From NCBI GenBank assembly GCA_021582655.1, contig CP091135.1:818357-882356 (forward strand): DNA of 64,000 bases. The letters run 5' to 3'. This document shows positions 17,335 through 27,566 of the stretch, piece by piece (position 1 is the first letter of the stretch; each line of letters begins with the position of its first letter). The stretch comes from Nitrosomonas sp. (GTDB lineage: Bacteria; Pseudomonadota; Gammaproteobacteria; Burkholderiales; Nitrosomonadaceae). The notes under the pieces are model-generated. The model had not been told where the DNA came from. It made no database searches and was given only the letters and a program-made list of their open reading frames with translations. Position numbers and translations under genes: made by a program.

Positions 17335-18605
17335 AAATCCATATCAAAAACGGACGTTTGATTGATCCTAAAAATGATGTGGATGCAATTCAAGACATTT
17401 TCATCGCAAAAGGCAAAATCGCAGCCATTGGCTCGCCCCCCGGTGAATTCGAAGCCAATCGAGTAATCGATGCGCAATCGCTGATTGTATGTCCCGGCTT
17501 GGTTGATTTATCGGTTCGTTTGCGCGAACCCGGTTTTGAGTATAAAGCGACCTTGGAATCGGAAATGGCGGCAGCGGTTGCCGGAGGAATCACCAGCATT
17601 GCCTGTCCGCCCGACACGGATCCGCCGCTGGATGAACCCGGCTTGGTGGAAATGTTGAAGCACCGCGCCAAGAGCCTCAATCAGGCGCACGTATATCCGA
17701 TCGGCGCATTAACCCAAGGATTACAAGGCGAACGGCTAACCGAAATGGCCGAGCTGAACGATGCCGGCTGCGTAGTATTCGGACAGCCGGACGGATTGTT
17801 GCCGAACTTACGGGTATTGATGCAGGCAATGCGCTATGCATCCACATTCGGTTTCAGCGTCTGGTTATACCCGCAAGAGCTCGGCTTGACCGGCGACGGC
17901 GTGGCGCATGACGGTGAAGTAGCGACGCGATTAGGATTACCTACCATCCCCGTGTGTGCGGAAACCATTGCCATTTCCAACATCATCCTACTCGCGTGGG
18001 AAACCGGCGTGCAAGTACATTTGTGCCGAGTCTCCAGCGCGGAAGGATTAGCCATGATCCGCTCGGCGAGGCAGCAAGGGTTGCCGCTCACATGCGATGT
18101 TTCCATCAATCATTTGCATTTATCGGATATGGATATCGGCTTTTTCGACACCAATTGCCATCTGATGCCGCCGCTACGTGGCTTCAGTGATCGTGACGCG
18201 CTGCGTTCCGGTTTACTGAATGGAACGATCGATGCGATTTGTTCCGATCACGCGCCGGTGGACGAAGATGCCAAATTGCTGCCGTTTGGTCAATCGGATA
18301 TCGGTGCGACGGGTGTGGAATTGCTGCTGCCGCTGGCATTGAAATGGGGGATGGAAATGCGCCTTCCTCTAAACAGGGTGCTGGCAAAAATCACTACCGA
18401 TCCGGCCAGGATTTTGAAGATCGACGCGGGGCATTTGTCCGTGGACAGTGCGGCGGATATTTGTATATTCGATCCGGACAATTACTGGAAAGTCACAGCT
18501 GCCGCAATTCACAGCCAAGGTAAGAATACACCGTTCATTGGAATGGAATTGCCGGGAAGTGTTCAATACACTTTGGTGAACGGCCAAGTGGTTTATCAGC
18601 GATAA
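17331..18605 (+). CDS. pyrC: Dihydroorotase-like PyrC' (probably non-catalytic)
   Basis: A 424-residue amidohydrolase-fold protein in dihydroorotase position. The family normally reads DxHxHxR after a PG motif; here residues 55-68 are [14 protein letters not shown], so the two metal-binding His are replaced by Ser61 and Arg63. The histidine-containing CED motif is also altered to CAET, while SDHAP is kept near 303. This pattern matches PyrC' (PyrX) of Pseudomonas, a structural subunit required to assemble the aspartate carbamoyltransferase dodecamer. Overlaps pyrB by four bases, fitting a complex partner. An active dihydroorotase must be elsewhere in the genome. Confidence 0.92.
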   Translation: MKIHIKNGRLIDPKNDVDAIQDIFIAKGKIAAIGSPPGEFEANRVIDAQSLIVCPGLVDLSVRLREPGFEYKATLESEMAAAVAGGITSIACPPDTDPPLDEPGLVEMLKHRAKSLNQAHVYPIGALTQGLQGERLTEMAELNDAGCVVFGQPDGLLPNLRVLMQAMRYASTFGFSVWLYPQELGLTGDGVAHDGEVATRLGLPTIPVCAETIAISNIILLAWETGVQVHLCRVSSAEGLAMIRSARQQGLPLTCDVSINHLHLSDMDIGFFDTNCHLMPPLRGFSDRDALRSGLLNGTIDAICSDHAPVDEDAKLLPFGQSDIGATGVELLLPLALKWGMEMRLPLNRVLAKITTDPARILKIDAGHLSVDSAADICIFDPDNYWKVTAAAIHSQGKNTPFIGMELPGSVQYTLVNGQVVYQR

Positions 18606-18638
18606 CTTGTTCTCAATTTAATATTGCTTTGGAGTGCT

Positions 18639-20729
18639 ATGTCGAATCCGTTACTTGATTTTTCCGGACTGCCTCGTTTCACGGAAATTCACAATCAACA
18701 CATCACACCGGCGATTGAAACGCTACTGCGGGAAAATCGCTCGGTAATCGTCAAAGTCCGCGGCGATACCCAGGCGCCGACATGGGACAATTTCGTACAA
18801 CCTATGGTGGATGCTTCCGAACGGCTGATGCGTGCTTGGGGACAAGTATCGCATTTGAACGCGGTAATGAACAATCCACAATTGCGGGAAATTTACACAG
18901 CAAACTTGCCGTTACTGTCGCAATTTAGCACTGAAGTTGCACAAGATGTGCACTTGTTCGAGAGATATAAGCAGCTACGAGCAAGCACAGAGTTTAATCA
19001 ATTACCTGCCGAGCGCAAAAGAATTATAGACAATACGTTACGGGATTTTCGCCTGGGTGGCGCGGAATTGCCTGTCGACAAAAAGCACCGTTTTATGGAA
19101 ATCCAAGAAACACTATCGACGCTGACTTCCAAATTCGATGACAATTTCTTGGATGCAACCAATGCGTATTCGCTGGTAGTCGACGATCCGGAAGTCTTGG
19201 CTGGCATACCGGACGATGTATTGCAAGTCGCCAAGGCGCAAGCGGAAGCGGATTCCCAAACCGGCTGGAAATTTACTTTGCAAATGCCGTCGTATCTTCC
19301 GGTACAACAATATGCACGCAATCGCAGTTTACGCGAAACAATGTACCGTGCCGGCGTAACACGCGCCAGCGAGTTTGACAGCCAACCCGGACAGGATCGC
19401 GACAATATGCCGCTGATCAACGAAATCCTGAAATTACGCAAGGAAGAAGCCGAATTGCTGGGCTATCGCAATTTCGCGGAAGTATCGCTGGTAACGAAAA
19501 TGGCGACATCGCCGCAGCAAGTACTGGAATTTCTGAGGGAACTTGCAAAAAAGGCAAGGCCGTATGCCGAACGGGATTTACAAGAATTAAAGCAATATGC
19601 CGCCGACAAGTTGGGATTGGCAACATTAGAAGCCTGGGATGTCGAATATGTGAGCGAGAAACTACGCGAAGAACGCTATGCTTTCTCGAAGCAGGAAGTT
19701 AAACAGTATTTCCCCGAGCACAAAGTACTCGATGGCATGTTCAGACTGGTCGAAAAATTATATGGGCTACATATCCGACAAGCGGATATGTCGCGCAAAA
19801 TTCAATACTGGCATGCAGATGTGAAGCTTTTCGATATTTTTGATGCGAACGAACAATTGATCGGTCAATTTTATTTGGATCTGTACGCACGACTGAACAA
19901 GCGCAGTGGCGCCTGGATGGATGACGCGATTACCCGCAGAAAAGTCGCTGATCTGCAACCAGGCGGTATGATTCAACGGCCGGTTGCATATTTGACCTGC
20001 AATTTTTCAGGACCGATCAACACCAACGGCCGGCAACGACCGGCGCTCTTCACCCATGACGAAGTAATCGTGCTGTTTCATGAATTTGGTCATGGATTGC
20101 ATCACTTATTGACGAAAGCGGAAGATATCGATGTTTCCGGAATACACGGCGTCGAGTGGGATGCCGTGGAATTGCCGAGTCAATTTATGGAAAATTTCTG
20201 CTGGGAATGGGATGTCGTATCCGGTATGTCACAACATATCGATACCGGCGCATCGCTATCACGGGAATTGTTCGATAAGATGCTGAGAGCCAAGAATTTC
20301 CGTAGCGGTATGCTGATGCTGCGACAAATCGAGTTTGCATTATTCGATATGCATCTGCACTATGATTTCAAACCGGGCGGTGATAAAACAGTTATGCAAT
20401 TATTGAACGAGATCCGCAATGAAGTAGCCGTGATCATACCACCCGAGTTCAATCGCTTTCCGAATAGTTTCGGGCATATTTTCGCGGGCGGTTACGCTGC
20501 CGGCTACTACAGTTATAAATGGGCGGAAGTACTTTCCGCAGACGCCTACAGTATGTTTGAAGAAACTGCTGAGAAAACTGTAGTCAATCCCAAAACCGGT
20601 TTACGCTTTTGGGAGCAGATTCTGGCGGTGGGAGGCGGTCGTCCGGCACTGGAGTCATTTATTGCCTTTCGAGGTCGCGAACCTGAATTAGACGCGCTGT
20701 TACGGCATAACGGTATGGAAACGACCTAA
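18639..20729 (+). CDS. prlC: Oligopeptidase A (M3 family zinc peptidase)
   Basis: A 696-residue cytoplasmic metallopeptidase that degrades short peptides and cleaved signal peptides. The zinc motif HEFGHGLHH lies near residues 478-486, with the downstream Glu in the GVEWDAVELPSQFMENF segment. The start at 18639 follows TTGGAG by four bases and gives the typical MSNPLLDF opening; the longer frame at 18624 is less likely. Stands alone after pyrC'. Confidence 0.95.
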   Translation: MSNPLLDFSGLPRFTEIHNQHITPAIETLLRENRSVIVKVRGDTQAPTWDNFVQPMVDASERLMRAWGQVSHLNAVMNNPQLREIYTANLPLLSQFSTEVAQDVHLFERYKQLRASTEFNQLPAERKRIIDNTLRDFRLGGAELPVDKKHRFMEIQETLSTLTSKFDDNFLDATNAYSLVVDDPEVLAGIPDDVLQVAKAQAEADSQTGWKFTLQMPSYLPVQQYARNRSLRETMYRAGVTRASEFDSQPGQDRDNMPLINEILKLRKEEAELLGYRNFAEVSLVTKMATSPQQVLEFLRELAKKARPYAERDLQELKQYAADKLGLATLEAWDVEYVSEKLREERYAFSKQEVKQYFPEHKVLDGMFRLVEKLYGLHIRQADMSRKIQYWHADVKLFDIFDANEQLIGQFYLDLYARLNKRSGAWMDDAITRRKVADLQPGGMIQRPVAYLTCNFSGPINTNGRQRPALFTHDEVIVLFHEFGHGLHHLLTKAEDIDVSGIHGVEWDAVELPSQFMENFCWEWDVVSGMSQHIDTGASLSRELFDKMLRAKNFRSGMLMLRQIEFALFDMHLHYDFKPGGDKTVMQLLNEIRNEVAVIIPPEFNRFPNSFGHIFAGGYAAGYYSYKWAEVLSADAYSMFEETAEKTVVNPKTGLRFWEQILAVGGGRPALESFIAFRGREPELDALLRHNGMETT

Positions 20730-20816
20730 ACTAATGACACATCGTGACGAAGTATGTTGAACCAATTTTGTAAATGTGGCAAGATCCTTTCAATTTTTGA
20801 TTAAACAAATAAGAAC

Positions 20817-21611
20817 ATGATTAATATTCTTCGCTTAAAAGTTGCTGCTATACTAATTTTCGGTTTCTTTATAATCGGTTTCGGATCTTCTTCCGTATTG
20901 GCCAATCCGAATAATCAGAACGGGATTTATGATCCGCTGGAATCTATGAATCGCAGCATTTTCAATTTTAATGAGATGGTGTATGACAACGTATTCGATC
21001 CGGCGGCAAGAACTTATAAGCGGATCATGCCCGATCCTCTCGAATTGATAGTAGGCAATTTCTTCTCCAACCTAAACGATGTCGTAGTAATCACCAATTC
21101 TGTTTTACAGCTAAATTACAAAAGCGCCCTGGCTACTGGTGCACGTCTATTAATCAATACTACATTTGGTATTTTCGGCATGATCGACATTGCGAGTGAT
21201 ATCAGTGCAGTTAGTGACATCAATCTTAGCAAGCGTAATGAGGATTTCGGGCAAACATTGGGTCGATATGGTGTTGGTAGCGGCGCTTATATCGTGCTAC
21301 CTCTCTTGGGACCGAGTTCCGCACGCGATGCATTTGGTCTAGCTGTAGACAGTTTCTTTATGGATCCGATATCCCAAGGTGTTACAGGTGTCTTTTTGAA
21401 TAATGTCAGTTACATCAATTCGCCCGAACTGCGATTCCCCGTTGCGGCAGGTTATGCCATCAATAAACGTGCGCAATTCCTGGATGAAGATAGAACACTG
21501 GAAGAAGCAGCTCTGGACAAATACGAATTTATGCGCGATGCCTACCTACAACGGCGTGTCAGTTTGGTCAATAACAACACAGAAGCAAAAGAAAATAGTA
21601 CTGATAAGTAA
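20817..21611 (+). CDS. mlaA: MlaA/VacJ family outer-membrane protein
   Basis: A 264-residue MlaA homologue, which in E. coli is the outer-membrane part of the Mla phospholipid trafficking system. Family segments are YDPLESMNRSIFNFNE (about 39-54), a LLINTTFGIFGMIDIA stretch (about 112-127) and the GSGAYIVLPLLGPSSARD block (about 158-175). The N-terminal export signal ends near VLA at about residue 30 and contains no Cys, so this version lacks the lipobox usually seen in MlaA. The other mla genes are not nearby. Followed by a clear terminator. Confidence 0.9.
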   Translation: MINILRLKVAAILIFGFFIIGFGSSSVLANPNNQNGIYDPLESMNRSIFNFNEMVYDNVFDPAARTYKRIMPDPLELIVGNFFSNLNDVVVITNSVLQLNYKSALATGARLLINTTFGIFGMIDIASDISAVSDINLSKRNEDFGQTLGRYGVGSGAYIVLPLLGPSSARDAFGLAVDSFFMDPISQGVTGVFLNNVSYINSPELRFPVAAGYAINKRAQFLDEDRTLEEAALDKYEFMRDAYLQRRVSLVNNNTEAKENSTDK

Positions 21612-21656
21612 TTATAATGTTCGCCTTATTATTCTGAAGCAACACCAAGAAAATTC

Positions 21657-21696
21657 AGCACATTGATTTGGAAACCCTAAATCAATGTGCTTTTTT
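21657..21696 (+). terminator. Rho-independent terminator after mlaA
   Basis: Hairpin AGCACATTGATTT, a 9-base loop, AAATCAATGTGCT, followed by a run of T. It lies 45 bases after the mlaA stop and before the rubredoxin-reductase-like gene. Confidence 0.92.
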
Positions 21697-21766
21697 ATCA
21701 TCGAAATAAAATGGAACCAATCAGCACAAGAATGCGATATCTGATTTTGACATCATGGGATTTTAG

Positions 21767-22921
21767 TTGATGAGTGACGCGATTGTGATTGTAGGAAGCG
21801 GTCTAGCAGGGTACGGGGTCGCGCGCGAACTGCGTAAGCTCAATAGCGAAATACCCATCTTAATGCTATCACTCGATCACGGTGGTTTTTATTCCAAACC
21901 GATGCTATCGAATGCTTTATCCACCGGCAAAACACCCGAATCCCTACTGAGTGGCGATGCCTCCCGGATGGCATCACAGATGAATATTTCCATCCGGCCC
22001 TTCACTCGTGTCGTAACAATTGAGCAGGTCGGTCAAATTGTAATTTTGGAAGACGGAGAAAAAATCCGTTATCACCACTTGGTACTTGCAATCGGCGCAG
22101 ATCAAATACACTTGCCATTATCCGGTAATGCCACGGATAAGATTATGACCATTAATAATCTTGATGATTACAAAATCTTCCGCACTGAATTAACCGGAAA
22201 GCAGCGCATCAGCATCATCGGAGCCGGCTTGATCGGTTGTGAGTTTGCCAATGATTTAGCATCAGCCGGCTATCACGTTGACGTTATCGACATCAGCGCG
22301 CAACCGCTAGGCCGATTGCTACCACCGGCTGCCGGTGAATTCATGCGGCAAAAACTGGGGTTGGCAGGTGTGACTTTTCATCTGAATGCATCCACTCAAA
22401 CAGTGGATCAAACTCAAAGCGGCTTTTGTATCACCTTCTCCGATGGAAAGTCACTTAAAACCGACCTGATCTTATCATCGATCGGATTACGTCCGCGTAT
22501 ACAGTTACCTGCATCGTCAGGTATTGCAGTCAATCGTGGTATTGTAGTCAATCGCTTGCTACAAACACAATCGCCTCATATTTATGCGATAGGAGATTGC
22601 GCTGAGGTAGATGGTAAAGTGTTACCTTTCGTAATGCCGATCACACATGCGGCGCGAGCTTTAGCAGCAACTTTGAATGGCCATCCAACACCCGTTCAAT
22701 ACCCTGCCATGCCGGTTCTGGTGAAAACACCTGCATGCCCGACAGTGGTTTCTCCACCGGATTTTTCGGTTCACGGCGAATGGCGCATCGAACGAGACAC
22801 TGAAGGCATCAAGGCACTTTATCAGAATGACGCAGGCGATATACTCGGCTTTGCTTTATTGGGTGTGGCGACAAAAGAAAAAAACAGTTTAACACCGCAA
22901 TTGCCACCGATTTTGAAATGA
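21767..22921 (+). CDS. FAD-dependent oxidoreductase, rubredoxin-NAD(+) reductase-like
   Basis: A 384-residue flavoprotein with two dinucleotide-binding motifs: [10 protein letters not shown] near residues 7-16 for FAD and [14 protein letters not shown] near 149-162 for NAD(P)H, plus the FAD-closing [11 protein letters not shown] near 265. Length and layout match rubredoxin reductases (RubB/AlkT), which pass electrons from NADH to rubredoxin. No rubredoxin gene is adjacent, so the electron acceptor is not fixed. Followed by yciB after 16 bases. Confidence 0.85.
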   Translation: MMSDAIVIVGSGLAGYGVARELRKLNSEIPILMLSLDHGGFYSKPMLSNALSTGKTPESLLSGDASRMASQMNISIRPFTRVVTIEQVGQIVILEDGEKIRYHHLVLAIGADQIHLPLSGNATDKIMTINNLDDYKIFRTELTGKQRISIIGAGLIGCEFANDLASAGYHVDVIDISAQPLGRLLPPAAGEFMRQKLGLAGVTFHLNASTQTVDQTQSGFCITFSDGKSLKTDLILSSIGLRPRIQLPASSGIAVNRGIVVNRLLQTQSPHIYAIGDCAEVDGKVLPFVMPITHAARALAATLNGHPTPVQYPAMPVLVKTPACPTVVSPPDFSVHGEWRIERDTEGIKALYQNDAGDILGFALLGVATKEKNSLTPQLPPILK

Positions 22922-22937
22922 AATCAAAAATAACACC

Positions 22938-23525
22938 ATGAAATTTCTATTTGACGTTTTCCCGGTTATTTTATTTTTCGTCGCTTTCAAGTTGTACGAT
23001 ATTTTCGTTGCCACAGCGGCTGCAATGGCCGCGACTGTTTTGCAGATCGGTTGGCTGTGGTTGCGCCACCGTCAAGTCGATAAAATGATGTGGATAAACT
23101 TGGCAGTGATCGTAATTTTTGGCGGTGCAACCTTAGTGTTACAAGACGAGACCTTCATCAAATGGAAACCTACGGTATTTTATTGGTTGCTTGCCGCTGT
23201 GCTATTGATATCAAATCTGGTTTTCAGAAAAAATCTGATGCAAACTATGTTGGAAAAGCAGCTTCTGCTGCCCCACATTATTTGGCATAAACTCAATATG
23301 AGCTGGGCAGTTTTCTTCCTAACCATGGGCTTGATTAATCTCTACGTTGCATTTAGTTTTTCACTGGATATCTGGGTCACGTTCAAATTATTCGGCGCAA
23401 CCGGGATCATGCTGATTTTCATTGCGATACAAGTCTTTTGGTTAGGAAAATATATCAAACAATCACCGCAAGCTGTTGCGGATGAGCAAAAGAACTCTCT
23501 CACAAGAGATCACAACCCTCACTGA
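22938..23525 (+). CDS. yciB: Septation protein A / inner-membrane YciB
   Basis: A 195-residue membrane protein of the IspZ/YciB family with about five hydrophobic helices. It opens [20 protein letters not shown] and has the conserved [11 protein letters not shown]-like stretch (here [14 protein letters not shown]) and [21 protein letters not shown]-type C-terminal segment (residues near 118-137). The family affects septation and envelope synthesis. Ten bases before the YciI gene, in an operon. Confidence 0.93.
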   Translation: MKFLFDVFPVILFFVAFKLYDIFVATAAAMAATVLQIGWLWLRHRQVDKMMWINLAVIVIFGGATLVLQDETFIKWKPTVFYWLLAAVLLISNLVFRKNLMQTMLEKQLLLPHIIWHKLNMSWAVFFLTMGLINLYVAFSFSLDIWVTFKLFGATGIMLIFIAIQVFWLGKYIKQSPQAVADEQKNSLTRDHNPH

Positions 23526-23534
23526 AGAATACCA

Positions 23535-23837
23535 ATGTTATACGTCATTTACGCTGAAGATACAACGAACAGTTTGGAAAAAAGAATGTCGGTTCGTCCG
23601 GAGCACTTGAAGCGATTGCACGCACTTCAGGATGCAGGTCGTTTACTATTAGCCGGTCCTTGCCCTGCAATCGACAGCCCTGATCCCGGACCGGCCGGTT
23701 TTTCCGGAAGCCTGATTGTTGCCGAATTTGAATCGCTGGAAGCAGCGCAATCATGGGCAAGTGCGGATCCTTATGCACATGCAGGTGCCTATCAAACGGT
23801 AACAGTTAAACCATTTAAAAAAGTATTGCCGGTATAA
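23535..23837 (+). CDS. YciI family protein
   Basis: A 100-residue small protein with the ferredoxin-like YciI fold: opening [10 protein letters not shown], the conserved His in RPEHLKRL near residue 22, and [18 protein letters not shown] near 76, whose Asp and His are the usual putative catalytic pair. The family is related to muconolactone isomerases and some members are muconolactone dehalogenases, but most have no known substrate. In many betaproteobacteria a bolA gene is found between yciB and the isomerase; none is seen here. Confidence 0.9.
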   Translation: MLYVIYAEDTTNSLEKRMSVRPEHLKRLHALQDAGRLLLAGPCPAIDSPDPGPAGFSGSLIVAEFESLEAAQSWASADPYAHAGAYQTVTVKPFKKVLPV

Positions 23838-23990
23838 CCGGTATCGACTGTCGTATTTTTCAAATAGATCAAAGAATTTATTGTACAACGCTGTGCTCAA
23901 AGATTCACGGATCATGTGTTAAGGCGTATACTTCAGCGAACTTATATACCTGCAAGTATCATTCATTCAAATTAGAGTAAAGGAAATTCC

Positions 23991-24785
23991 ATGCGATTGA
24001 CGAAATTTTCACAAGCAATGATGATTAGTATTTTGAGCTTATACACAATTTCAGTGCAAGCTCAATCGACTGGTTCTGTAGCCAAAGTAAACGGGATTTC
24101 AATTCCGCAATCGCGCCTGGAATTAATGGTTAAAGCAAACGTTGCACAAGGTCAGCCGGATGGCCCGGAAATGCGCAAGGCACTACGAGAAAACTTGATC
24201 GCCGAAGAAATCCTGGCACAAGAAGCTGTAAAAAAAGGTTTGGATCGTGATTCGGAAGTTATCGCGCAAATGGAGATTGCACGACAAGCGGTTTTGGTGA
24301 GAGCATTTCAGGCAGACTACATTAAGCACAACATGGTTAGCGATGAAACACTGCGCAAAGAGTATGAAGTTCTGAAAGTGCAGATGGGAGATAAAGAATA
24401 CAAAGCCCGACATATCCTTGTTGCCACAGAAGATGAAGCTAAAGATACCATCGGCAAGCTCAAAAAAGGCGGCAACTTCGCCAAGCTGGCTGCTGAAAAA
24501 TCATTGGATGACGGCAGCAAAGAAAATGGCGGTGAGCTTAACTGGAGTCCACCGGCGGCATATGTCAGACCTTTTGCCGAAGCATTGGTACAACTATCTA
24601 AAGGTGGTAGGACCGATCAACCGGTGCAGACTAATTTTGGTTGGCACGTAATTGAATTGATGGATATTCGCCCAATGGCAGTTCCACCATTTGAAGAGGT
24701 CAAGCAAAACATTCAGCAACGTGTGTTACAACGTGAATTTGCCACTGTTGTCCAAGACTTGCGCAGCAAAGCAAAAGTAGAATAA
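23991..24785 (+). CDS. Periplasmic peptidylprolyl isomerase (parvulin/SurA-like)
   Basis: A 264-residue exported foldase. A signal peptide ends near SVQAQ at about residue 24. Residues about 25-130 form a SurA-like N-terminal helical region, and 134-225 a parvulin rotamase domain with KARHILVATEDEA, GGELNWSPPAAYVRPFAEAL and TNFGWHVIELMDIRP. It should help outer-membrane protein folding. Own leader of about 150 bases and an AAGGAAAT ribosome-binding site. Ends at a bidirectional terminator. Confidence 0.92.
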   Translation: MRLTKFSQAMMISILSLYTISVQAQSTGSVAKVNGISIPQSRLELMVKANVAQGQPDGPEMRKALRENLIAEEILAQEAVKKGLDRDSEVIAQMEIARQAVLVRAFQADYIKHNMVSDETLRKEYEVLKVQMGDKEYKARHILVATEDEAKDTIGKLKKGGNFAKLAAEKSLDDGSKENGGELNWSPPAAYVRPFAEALVQLSKGGRTDQPVQTNFGWHVIELMDIRPMAVPPFEEVKQNIQQRVLQREFATVVQDLRSKAKVE

Positions 24786-24810
24786 GTACGTACTGCATCC
24801 ATACCGCCGA

Positions 24811-24847
24811 GGAAGGCTATGTTTCTCTATTGAGATAGCCTTCTTCC
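24811..24847. terminator. Bidirectional terminator between isomerase and alr
   Basis: Inverted repeat AAGGCTAT (24813-24820) and ATAGCCTT (24835-24842) with a 14-base loop, extended by GGAAG/CTTCC-like flanks. It lies between the convergent isomerase and alanine racemase genes and overlaps the alr 3' end. Confidence 0.7.
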
Positions 24848-25903
24848 TACTCTCGGTGCCAATGCGCATAGCAATTCATAGCCGACAGTCCCTGCATGTT
24901 GCGCCACTTCATCGACAGACAATCCTTTTCCCCAAAGTATCGCCGGGCTATTGAGTTGCGCACTATCAATGCTTGTCAAATCAACCGCCAACATATCCAT
25001 CGATATTCGCCCCAGAATTCGTGTACGTTGATTATTAATCAAGATTGGCGTATTGGTCGGTGCGTGACGCGGATATCCATCAGCATACCCACATGCGACG
25101 ATGCCAATACGCATAGGTTTATCCGCCTTGAATAATCCATGATAGCCAACACTATCTCCAGTTTTTAATTGCTGAATAGCAATGATTCTACTGGATAATG
25201 TCATCGCTGGCTTTAAGTTAAGTTCGCCGGCGGTTTTATCAGAAACAGGTGAAGCGCCGTATAGCATTATACCGGGGCGCACCCAGTCTGCGTGGGTTTC
25301 AGGATAACGAATAACAGCAGCCGAATTTGCCAGCGAAAGCATATACCGATACCCCTCCGTAGCAGCCTTAAAGCAATGCAATTGATTCACCACACTGTGC
25401 TCTTGCTCTGGATCATCGGCACTTGCGAAGTGAGTCATCAAGGTAATGTGCCTTGCGCATCCGTATTCGATCAGCATCTTGATGCTGGAAGAAAATTGCT
25501 CCGGTGGTAATCCGAGCCGATTCATCCCGGTATTGATCTTCAAGAACAAATCCAAACGATGACGTTTAGCAGCAGATAACATAGCAACTTGTTCGATATG
25601 ATGGATAACCGTACTCAGTCGATATTGCTCAAAAACGGCCAGCTCTTGAATCGAAAAAAATCCTTCCAGTAGTAAAATCGGCTGCTGAAAGCCGGCCTCC
25701 CTTAATGCAATGGCGGCATTCAGCTCTAGCAATGCAAATCCATCAGCCTCTTTGAGCGCCTGTGCAGACTGTAACAAGCCATGTCCATACGCATCAGCTT
25801 TAATAACTGCCATGATACGAGCTTTAGGAGCGTATTGCCGGGTAATGGCGAGATTATGAGTAAGCGCTGCAGGATCAATAAAGGCTTGTATGGGTCGCGG
25901 CAT
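24827..25903 (-). CDS. alr: Alanine racemase
   Basis: PLP enzyme that makes D-alanine for peptidoglycan. 358 residues from the ATG at 25903 (MPRPIQAFIDPAAL); another ATG lies one codon upstream. The PLP lysine is in VIKADAYGHG near residue 34-43. The C-terminal domain has RILGRISMDMLAVDLT near 295 and GTVGYELLCALAPRV at the end. Convergent with the peptidylprolyl isomerase gene. Confidence 0.96.
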   Translation of the reverse strand: MPRPIQAFIDPAALTHNLAITRQYAPKARIMAVIKADAYGHGLLQSAQALKEADGFALLELNAAIALREAGFQQPILLLEGFFSIQELAVFEQYRLSTVIHHIEQVAMLSAAKRHRLDLFLKINTGMNRLGLPPEQFSSSIKMLIEYGCARHITLMTHFASADDPEQEHSVVNQLHCFKAATEGYRYMLSLANSAAVIRYPETHADWVRPGIMLYGASPVSDKTAGELNLKPAMTLSSRIIAIQQLKTGDSVGYHGLFKADKPMRIGIVACGYADGYPRHAPTNTPILINNQRTRILGRISMDMLAVDLTSIDSAQLNSPAILWGKGLSVDEVAQHAGTVGYELLCALAPRVGRRLSQ

Positions 25904-26132
25904 CAATTTTATGTTCAGAATGATTGGAAGCGAGTATTATTCGCTGGCTTTTATCATAATCTAAATTGGATGGCTGGATTTAACTTTCGGTAAACGATAT
26001 GACATGCGTGATCGTTCTTTGGCCGCAAGGGATATTCGGTTTAATCACTAGAATTGGCCGATGCAGACAGAGGGTTTAAAGGTTGATTGACTAGCCGAAT
26101 ACAGCAGCGATAAGAATTATTAAGGAGTTGGT

Positions 26133-27407
26133 TTGGAACGCGGTTTTTACACGATCATGGCAGCGCAATTCTTTTCATCATTGGCAGACAACGCATTGTT
26201 AGTCGTGGCGATCGCATTGTTGATTGATTTACAAGCGCCAGCGCATCTGACCCCGATATTAAAATTTGTTTTCGTGCTGTTCTATGTAATTCTCGCGCCG
26301 TTTGTTGGTGCTTTTGCCGATTCTATGGCTAAGGGCCGCGTCATGTTCATTAGCAATACCATCAAGATCTCCGGTTGTTGCTTATTATTTTTGGCGACGC
26401 ACCAGTACTTCGCATTGACTGCCTATGCAGTTGTAGGACTAGGTGCAGCAGCTTACTCGCCAGCGAAATACGGAATACTGACCGAATTATTACCTCCGGA
26501 AAAACTGGTTATCGCCAACGGATGGATCGAAGGACTCACCGTCGCATCCATCGTATTGGGAACGGTTCTAGGCGGAATATTGATCACACCGGCTATCACG
26601 GAAATTTTACTGAGTGTCGACTTTCCCGTCATTGACACCGGTATCGACAATGCACTGGAAAGCGGTATTTTACTAATTGCGGCTATTTATACCGTTGCCG
26701 CTATTTTTAATTTATACATCCCCAATACCGGTGTCGATCACCATATTCCCAAAAAAGATCCTTTTTTTCTAATCCATGAATTCGGTCATTGCGTCAAACT
26801 ATTATGGCGCGACAAATTAGGCCAGATATCGCTGGCAGTCACCACGTTATTTTGGGGAGCAGGTGCAACACTTCAGTTCATCGTACTGAAATGGGCAGAA
26901 ACTGCACTGGATTATCCGCTTAATAAAGCTGCGCAACTACAAGGCGTTGTCGCATTGGGAATTGCAGTCGGTGCAGTGCTGGCGGCACGTTGGATTTCAC
27001 TGCGACAATCGGTAAAAGTAATACCTCTTGGCATTGCAATGGGCGTAGTTGTGATGATAATGGTATTGGTCAGGGATTTGTGGATTGCGATCATTCTGCT
27101 GATGCTGATCGGTGGATTGGCCGGATTCTTTGTGGTACCGATGAACGCATTGCTGCAACATCGAGGGTATATTTTAATGGGCGCAGGACACTCGATAGCT
27201 GTACAAAATTTCAATGAAAATTTAAGTATTTTGGTAATGCTACTGATATATGCTGCGCTAATATGGTTTGAGGTGCATATCTACACTGTGATCATCGCTT
27301 TCGGTGCATTTGTTTCGATCGCGATGATGTTAATCAGAAAATGGCATTCATTTAATCAAAGCCGACAAGATTCTCTGCATTTGATTGGGAAGAGAAAAAT
27401 TCACTAA
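26133..27407 (+). CDS. lplT: Lysophospholipid transporter LplT (MFS)
   Basis: A 424-residue major facilitator with about 12 hydrophobic segments. It starts at TTG (26133), five bases after AAGGAG, giving (M)ERGFYTIMAAQFFSSLADNA; the AQFFSSLADNALL opening is typical of LplT, and FADSMAKGRVM near residue 60 is the MFS loop. LplT flips lysophospholipids into the inner membrane, usually with acyltransferase Aas; no aas is adjacent. Unlinked to its neighbours alr and aroG by function. Confidence 0.9.
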   Translation: MERGFYTIMAAQFFSSLADNALLVVAIALLIDLQAPAHLTPILKFVFVLFYVILAPFVGAFADSMAKGRVMFISNTIKISGCCLLFLATHQYFALTAYAVVGLGAAAYSPAKYGILTELLPPEKLVIANGWIEGLTVASIVLGTVLGGILITPAITEILLSVDFPVIDTGIDNALESGILLIAAIYTVAAIFNLYIPNTGVDHHIPKKDPFFLIHEFGHCVKLLWRDKLGQISLAVTTLFWGAGATLQFIVLKWAETALDYPLNKAAQLQGVVALGIAVGAVLAARWISLRQSVKVIPLGIAMGVVVMIMVLVRDLWIAIILLMLIGGLAGFFVVPMNALLQHRGYILMGAGHSIAVQNFNENLSILVMLLIYAALIWFEVHIYTVIIAFGAFVSIAMMLIRKWHSFNQSRQDSLHLIGKRKIH

Positions 27408-27566
27408 TTGCTTAAATTTTACAAGTATCAAGCAATGCCTCGTTTGAGCGAAAGATTTCACATGAAAAGATATTCGCCGGTTAGGTTAAAATATACGCAA
27501 TATCCGCATAGCAATGACAGAACTAATCTGCAACCAAAAACTAGCCATTTTTACTAAAGACTCCTT

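Noticed and set aside
23838-23990. Missing bolA between yciB and the isomerase as a deletion scar
   Set aside because: Gene order varies between lineages and there is no sequence remnant to show a deletion.
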